NCBI GenBank assembly: GCA_026390155.1
Contig: JAPLGL010000089.1
Span: 1 to 41,577 of the forward strand
DNA length: 41,577 bases
Direction: 5' to 3'
From: Caldisericota bacterium
GTDB lineage: Bacteria > Caldisericota > Caldisericia > Cryosericales > Cryosericaceae
Below are positions 36,798 through 41,577 of this stretch, piece after piece. The notes beneath the pieces were generated by a model. That model did no database searches, was not told the origin of the DNA, and saw only the letters and a list, made by a program, of their open reading frames with translations. Position 1 is the stretch's first letter, and each line of letters begins with the position of its first letter. A program made the translations under genes and the position numbers.

Positions 36798-38666
36798 ATG
36801 CTGGCCGACGACACCAACCTGAGCGTATGCGCATATGACTGTCCCGACTCGTGCGGCATGGTCGCAACCTGCAGGGACGGGCGGCTCGTGGAGCTGGAGG
36901 GGCGAAAGGACAATCCGTACACGCGCGGCTTCATCTGTCACAAAGGGCGCCGCTGGGTCCGTGACCTGCGCGGCCGGGACCGCCTGACGTCGCCTCTCCT
37001 GCGCCGCAACGGCAAGTTCGTCCCGATCGGCTGGGACGAGGCCCTGGACATGACAGCACGGGCAATCCAGTTGGCCGTCCAGCTTCATGGGCATCAGTCC
37101 TTCCTCTTCTACGAGGGTTCCGGAAATCTGCTCATGGGCAACAAGGTCCAACGCCTCCTTCCCCTGATGCTGGGGGGCGGAACCATGGCCACAGGGTCAC
37201 TGTGCAGCTCCGAGGGCAAGGCCGGGCTCGCCCGGAGCTACGGAACGGTCGGCCGCGACCAGCCGTCCGCAGCACTGAAGAGCAAGTCCATCCTGTTGTG
37301 GGGTCGCAATCCGGCTGAAAACAGCGTCCACTTCCTTGCCATTCTTCACGACGCACGCCGAGCGGGAGCCCGCATTGGGACGATCGAGGTCCGCGCCACA
37401 CCCACTACAGAGGCCAGTGACTCCGCGTGGATCGTGCGGCCGGGTTCCGACCTGACGCTGGCACTGTACCTGTGCCATGAGGCTGTCCTCCTCCATGGTG
37501 AGCCACAGACGCCCTATGAGGGATACGAGCTGTTCAGGCAGGCGTGTCTAATGGTGTCCGCGGAGGACGCGCAGTTGGCGACCGGCCTCTCGGCCGAAGC
37601 GCTGCATGCACTCGTCAGCTTCGTGGTGGACCAGCCACCCCTCAGCATCTGGATGGGCGTCGGTCTTCAGCGGACACAGTGGGGAGCCGACCTGGTCCAT
37701 ACCATCGACACGCTGGGATTTCTGCTGGGCAATCACGGCATCCTGGGCGGCGGCGTGTGGTTCGAGCTGGGCGACGACGGTCTTCTGCCAAACGACTTTG
37801 CAGTCGTGCACGGCGCTCAGACCCGCCTGATGTCGCGTCCCAGCCTGGGAGCATCACTGCTGGAAGCCGAACCGCCCGTTGAGGCGGCGATGTTCGTACG
37901 GGGCAACCCCGCTTCGCAGAACCCGGACGCCGGCAAGGTGCTGCAATTCCTGAAGCAGTGCCCCTTCTCGGTTTGCCTGGACTGGCACATGAGCGTGACC
38001 GCCCGCGCCTGCTCGCTCGTCCTGCCGATCACCGTTTTCCTGGAACGCGGTGGCGACTATGTCATGAGTTATTTTCACGACCTGCTGCAGAAGACGACGA
38101 GGACGGCGGAACCGCCTGAGGGTGTGCGCGACGAGCTGGACATCGTCCGGGACGTCGCACTGCGCCTTGGGCTGCCAGACCGGTTCACCGCCGAAATGAC
38201 GCGGCTCGCGGATGTCGAGAGTGATCCCCGGCTGACGCCCGTGGGGCCGGGCATGTGGCGCCTCGCGGAAGCGCCGCGCATCCGGGGCACCTTCCACTTC
38301 CCCTCCACCGTGCCCAGCGTGCCATCTGAACCGGGAATGCTCCGGCTCATCACGGTCCACGTGCGTGACTACATCAATGGCATCGACCCGGCACAGGCTC
38401 GGGTACGTGTCCTGCCTCCCGTGGCTGCAGTGTCGACGAAGCTTGCGCGCGAACACGGCCTGACCGAGGGGCAGAGGATGACCCTGCGCAACGCACTGGG
38501 TTCGCTGGATGTGCGCATCCATCTGGACAAGAGCATCGCTGAGGAGACCATTGTGCTGGCGCAGGGAGTGGAGGGCGTCAACGTGCTCGTGGCTCCCGGA
38601 CTCACGGCGAATGGCAACTCCTGCATCAACGACACCTGGGTCCTGCTCGAGCCAGTGCAGCACTGA
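36798..38666 (+). CDS. Molybdopterin-dependent oxidoreductase (DMSO reductase superfamily)
   Basis: N-term Fe-S motif VCAYDCPDSCGM...GFICHKG; FYEGSGNL; FVRGNPASQNPD; SVTARACSLVLPITVFLERGGDYV; RBS ggaggaacc. Confidence 0.92.
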   Translation: MLADDTNLSVCAYDCPDSCGMVATCRDGRLVELEGRKDNPYTRGFICHKGRRWVRDLRGRDRLTSPLLRRNGKFVPIGWDEALDMTARAIQLAVQLHGHQSFLFYEGSGNLLMGNKVQRLLPLMLGGGTMATGSLCSSEGKAGLARSYGTVGRDQPSAALKSKSILLWGRNPAENSVHFLAILHDARRAGARIGTIEVRATPTTEASDSAWIVRPGSDLTLALYLCHEAVLLHGEPQTPYEGYELFRQACLMVSAEDAQLATGLSAEALHALVSFVVDQPPLSIWMGVGLQRTQWGADLVHTIDTLGFLLGNHGILGGGVWFELGDDGLLPNDFAVVHGAQTRLMSRPSLGASLLEAEPPVEAAMFVRGNPASQNPDAGKVLQFLKQCPFSVCLDWHMSVTARACSLVLPITVFLERGGDYVMSYFHDLLQKTTRTAEPPEGVRDELDIVRDVALRLGLPDRFTAEMTRLADVESDPRLTPVGPGMWRLAEAPRIRGTFHFPSTVPSVPSEPGMLRLITVHVRDYINGIDPAQARVRVLPPVAAVSTKLAREHGLTEGQRMTLRNALGSLDVRIHLDKSIAEETIVLAQGVEGVNVLVAPGLTANGNSCINDTWVLLEPVQH

Positions 38667-38683
38667 AGCGGAAGGCCAAACCT

Positions 38684-40267
38684 GTGACCGCCGTGGCGCC
38701 CACCGCGAAGAGCAGCGTTCCCCGCACCAGCCGGGCGGACCCCTCCCTGGAGGTCATCTCCTACGCCGTCGCCGCCCTGGCAAACGCCTATGCCGAAGCA
38801 CCAGACAAGGCGAAGCTGCTGCCGAGGCTGACAGCCGCCATCATCCGTGTCGCTGCCCTGACCGGCCCTGCTGAAGCCGAGGAGCAGCTTGCCCGTCTCG
38901 CAAGCATGCAGAAGGAAGCCACCCGCCTCGCGGAGCAGCACCTGGAGCGCAAGAAGCAGCTCTCGTCGACAGCCATGGCTCTGGCCCCGTCCACCGACTG
39001 GAAAGACACGCGGTCAGCGCTCGACCGGCTGATGCACGAGTGGCGCCTGACCGGCTGGTCGGACGACACAGCGACCACTCCCTTCCGAACGGCGTTCAAC
39101 GATGCCATCGCGAACTTCACGCGACGGCAGGAGCAGTGGTTCGACGAACAGCGCATGCGCGGCGCCCCCATCCATGAGTACCGCGAGTACCTGTGTACGC
39201 GCGCCGAGCAGCTGCTGGACGAAACGGACGACACGATGTGGGCAGCAGCCAGCGAGCGCCTTAGGCAGCTGGTCCAGTTGTGGAAAAGGACAACCCGGCA
39301 GGAGGAAGACCCCACGCTGTCGGCGCGCTTCTTTGCCGCCCAGCGCGCCTTCGAGGCGCACCGGGACGCCTGGTACGACGCCAACCATGCGCGCAAGGAG
39401 CAGCTGCTCCACCGCATCGAGTATTTGACGGATGCCACGAGCGGACTCGTATGGGAAGCGGCGCGGCGCGAAGTGGCGGACATCGAGGAGCACGACTGGC
39501 GCGACGCAGGACAGCTGCCCCACGACCAGCATGAGATCATGGAACGCGAACTGCGCCGCGCCCTAGCCGCCTTCCATGCCCGCCAGAGTGAAGCGGAGCA
39601 CGAAGCCCTCAAGCAGAAGGAGAAGGTCGTCGCCCGCATCCAGGCGCTGGCTCAGCGTCCCCTGGACAACTGGAAGGCGACGCGCGCCGTCCTACTCGAG
39701 CTGCAGCAGGCATACATGGACGTCGGTCCTGTCGCAACGAGCAGCGAAACCGACCTGCTGCAGGCATACAGCGTGGCCTGCCAGGCTGTCTTCAGCAGGT
39801 TGGGAACGCTGCGGGGCAACAGTGTGGAAAAGCGAAGCGACGTCATCCGCCTTATCCGAGACCTGAGCGAGAAGGCGGGCAAGGGTGTCTCATGGCGCGA
39901 TGCCCGGGAGAAGGTCCTGGTCCTCCAGAAGCAGTATGTCGGAGCCGGTCCGGTCGCACACGCCGAAGGCGAAGGCCTGTGGCAGGAGTATCGTGCCGCC
40001 TGCGACCACTTCTTCGAACTCTACCGCTCGTGGACCGGCGAGAACGTCGGGGCCAGGGAACAGCTGTGTGTCCAGGCGGAAGCACTGATGGAGGAGCGCG
40101 ACCCCTTCGAGGCCAAGGAGAAAGCCAAGAAGCTCCAGCAGCGGTGGAAGTTCTCGGGGCCCGTACCGCCCGAAGAGGACGAGTCGCTGTGGACCCGCTT
40201 CAGCGAGGCTGTCGACAAGGTCTTCGAGCGAGCCCGCGCCGAGTGGGAGGACACCCACGGCACCTGA
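38684..40267 (+). CDS. Protein with multiple DUF349 repeats
   Basis: Coiled helical repeats: LQQAYMDVGPVATSSETDLLQAYSVACQAVFSRL, LQKQYVGAGPVAHAEGEGLWQEYRAACDHFFELYRSW, LQQRWKFSGPVPPEEDESLWTRFSEAVDKVFERAR. Confidence 0.88.
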   Translation: MTAVAPTAKSSVPRTSRADPSLEVISYAVAALANAYAEAPDKAKLLPRLTAAIIRVAALTGPAEAEEQLARLASMQKEATRLAEQHLERKKQLSSTAMALAPSTDWKDTRSALDRLMHEWRLTGWSDDTATTPFRTAFNDAIANFTRRQEQWFDEQRMRGAPIHEYREYLCTRAEQLLDETDDTMWAAASERLRQLVQLWKRTTRQEEDPTLSARFFAAQRAFEAHRDAWYDANHARKEQLLHRIEYLTDATSGLVWEAARREVADIEEHDWRDAGQLPHDQHEIMERELRRALAAFHARQSEAEHEALKQKEKVVARIQALAQRPLDNWKATRAVLLELQQAYMDVGPVATSSETDLLQAYSVACQAVFSRLGTLRGNSVEKRSDVIRLIRDLSEKAGKGVSWRDAREKVLVLQKQYVGAGPVAHAEGEGLWQEYRAACDHFFELYRSWTGENVGAREQLCVQAEALMEERDPFEAKEKAKKLQQRWKFSGPVPPEEDESLWTRFSEAVDKVFERARAEWEDTHGT

Positions 40268-40270
40268 CCC

Positions 40271-40317
40271 TCAATTGTGAATCCCATGGTGTCAGACACC
40301 ATGGGATTCACAATTGA
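40271..40317. repeat. Perfect 23-bp inverted repeat with 1-nt centre
   Basis: TCAATTGTGAATCCCATGGTGTC-a-GACACCATGGGATTCACAATTGA. Confidence 0.95.
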
Positions 40318-40331
40318 CACATTGCTAGGTG

Positions 40332-41300
40332 CTACAACCCGAACTGTTGACGTGCGAGGAGAAGCAAGGTCTTGGTATAGCTGGACATGCGGCCGAGCGG
40401 CACGCTGATCTCCAGATCATAGGCTGCCTGATCGGTGCCGGGATCAGCAACGTGCAAACCGCTTTCGTCGAACAGCCAGCTGTCCTTGCTGTTGAGACTG
40501 TCTCCAAAGAACGTGGTCTCTAATGGCCACAGCTTGCGCACCAGGGGTCGGCCCAGATAGGCGCCGTGGCGGCACAGCCAGCTGGGCGACGTCGCTGTCG
40601 TGGTGTCCAGCGGAGCGGAAACCCGCAGAGTGTCGACAAATACCGGGTTGCTGCGCGCAACCATCGCACCCTGGTACTCCTCGAGGTTGTAGTGATGATT
40701 GGTCGCCGATCCCATGAGGGTGCTGAAGCTGCCGATCCCCTTGAAGATGAGACCTGCGGGCGCAGGGACCCCGTGGTAGGGCTGGGTGGTGTCCTGGACG
40801 TAATGCATCGCCCGAGCAAGGTACCGGAAGGTCCAGTAGAGGTCGCCCTTTTCGTTTGCCTTGCCTGCCAAGTCGAAGAAGTACTGCGCGCGCGACGGCG
40901 CGACACCGAAGCGGAGCCAGCCCAAGCCATAGTACTGGTGTCGCCAGCCCTGTGAGCCACCCGTCAGTGCCTGCAGCGGACTGAGATTGAGGTCCTGGTC
41001 CATCTTCCAGTCCGGCTCGTCCGCATAGTTGGTCAGGATGGCGGCGGCGCTGGTCACGGTCCCCGGCTTGCCCTCGATGTACTGCAGGACGAAGTTGGGA
41101 CCGACCAGTGCCGCGTCCACGTCTTCGTAGGTCCACGGCGTCACGGTGATATTCTCGTACGCTTTCAGCCACTCCTGATCACCGATGATCAGCTTTGTGC
41201 AGGCTCCATGGCTGTTCCAGGCGTCCACCGGACTCGCCAGGAGAAGTGCGGCCAGGATGACGATAAGTGTTCCGCAGAGCAGCTTCCGATTCTTCTTCAT
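40332..41300 (-). CDS. Secreted zinc-dependent phospholipase C / S1-P1 nuclease-fold protein
   Basis: Signal peptide ...LLASPVDA|WNSHGACTKLI; LARAMHYVQDTTQPYHG; TNHHYNLEEY. Confidence 0.75.
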   Translation of the reverse strand: MKKNRKLLCGTLIVILAALLLASPVDAWNSHGACTKLIIGDQEWLKAYENITVTPWTYEDVDAALVGPNFVLQYIEGKPGTVTSAAAILTNYADEPDWKMDQDLNLSPLQALTGGSQGWRHQYYGLGWLRFGVAPSRAQYFFDLAGKANEKGDLYWTFRYLARAMHYVQDTTQPYHGVPAPAGLIFKGIGSFSTLMGSATNHHYNLEEYQGAMVARSNPVFVDTLRVSAPLDTTTATSPSWLCRHGAYLGRPLVRKLWPLETTFFGDSLNSKDSWLFDESGLHVADPGTDQAAYDLEISVPLGRMSSYTKTLLLLARQQFGL

Positions 41301-41351
41301 GACTCCCCCTTTGGCGAGCGTTCCCATAGATCGTCTCTCCATGCTAATCTG

Positions 41352-41577
41352 CTACAGGCGTGCATTTGACGTCAGGATGGCGACGACACGGTCGAGCCCG
41401 GCCACAATTGTCTCCAGCGACATGGAGGGTGTCCCCGGCTTGTCCGCCACCTGCCCGGGCAGGAATGGCACGTGGACAAACCCAGCCTGCGTATTGAGAT
41501 TGTGGGTGGCAATGTGATGCAGAACGCCGTAGAACAAGTGGTTGCAGACGAACAGGCCAGCGGTGTTGCTGACCGCG
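41352..41577 (-). CDS. pcp: Pyrrolidone-carboxylate peptidase (pyroglutamyl peptidase I), C-terminal part
   Basis: AVSNTAGLFVCNHLFYGVLHHIA...AGFVHVPFLPGQV; 5' end outside window. Confidence 0.88.
   Translation of the reverse strand, partial: AVSNTAGLFVCNHLFYGVLHHIATHNLNTQAGFVHVPFLPGQVADKPGTPSMSLETIVAGLDRVVAILTSNARL

Noticed and set aside
1-41577. tRNA or rRNA genes
   Set aside because: None recognised by eye on either strand; a tRNAscan/barrnap run would be needed to exclude them formally.

Overview
41.6-kb bacterial window (taxon not assigned) with no rRNA, tRNA or CRISPR that I could see. The flanks look GC-rich. They carry an NERD-domain fragment, SHOCT and BsuPI proteins, a LytS-type hybrid histidine kinase, a heterodimeric ABC exporter with its TetR regulator, and a TlpA/CD1871A/4Fe-4S redox set. 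They also carry a class-V aminotransferase-fold protein lacking the PLP lysine, a flavodoxin/FMN-binding/flavodoxin cassette, Na+-pump decarboxylase beta and gamma-biotinyl subunits, a SHOCT-like/DUF2089/DUF4097 module, a molybdopterin oxidoreductase, a DUF349 protein, a PLC/S1-P1-like protein and the C-terminus of pcp. Between about 19.4 and 33.8 kb is a visibly more AT-rich catabolic island on the minus strand: NCS2 permease, three-subunit molybdenum hydroxylase, cyclase-family hydrolase, oxamate-carbamoyltransferase-like AllG/AllF/AllH and an unlisted 57-aa ORF. A second part holds an FCD-type GntR regulator, a DUF35 protein, a thiolase-fold protein lacking the nucleophilic Cys, and a GNAT-like protein. 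The best candidates for something undescribed are: (i) the hydroxylase/cyclase/AllFGH pathway, which may release carbamoyl phosphate from a heterocycle; (ii) the Cys-less thiolase + DUF35 pair, under a promoter with a GntR-type operator between its -35 and -10; (iii) the Lys-less aminotransferase-fold protein. All calls are by eye from sequence and motif memory; no searches were run.
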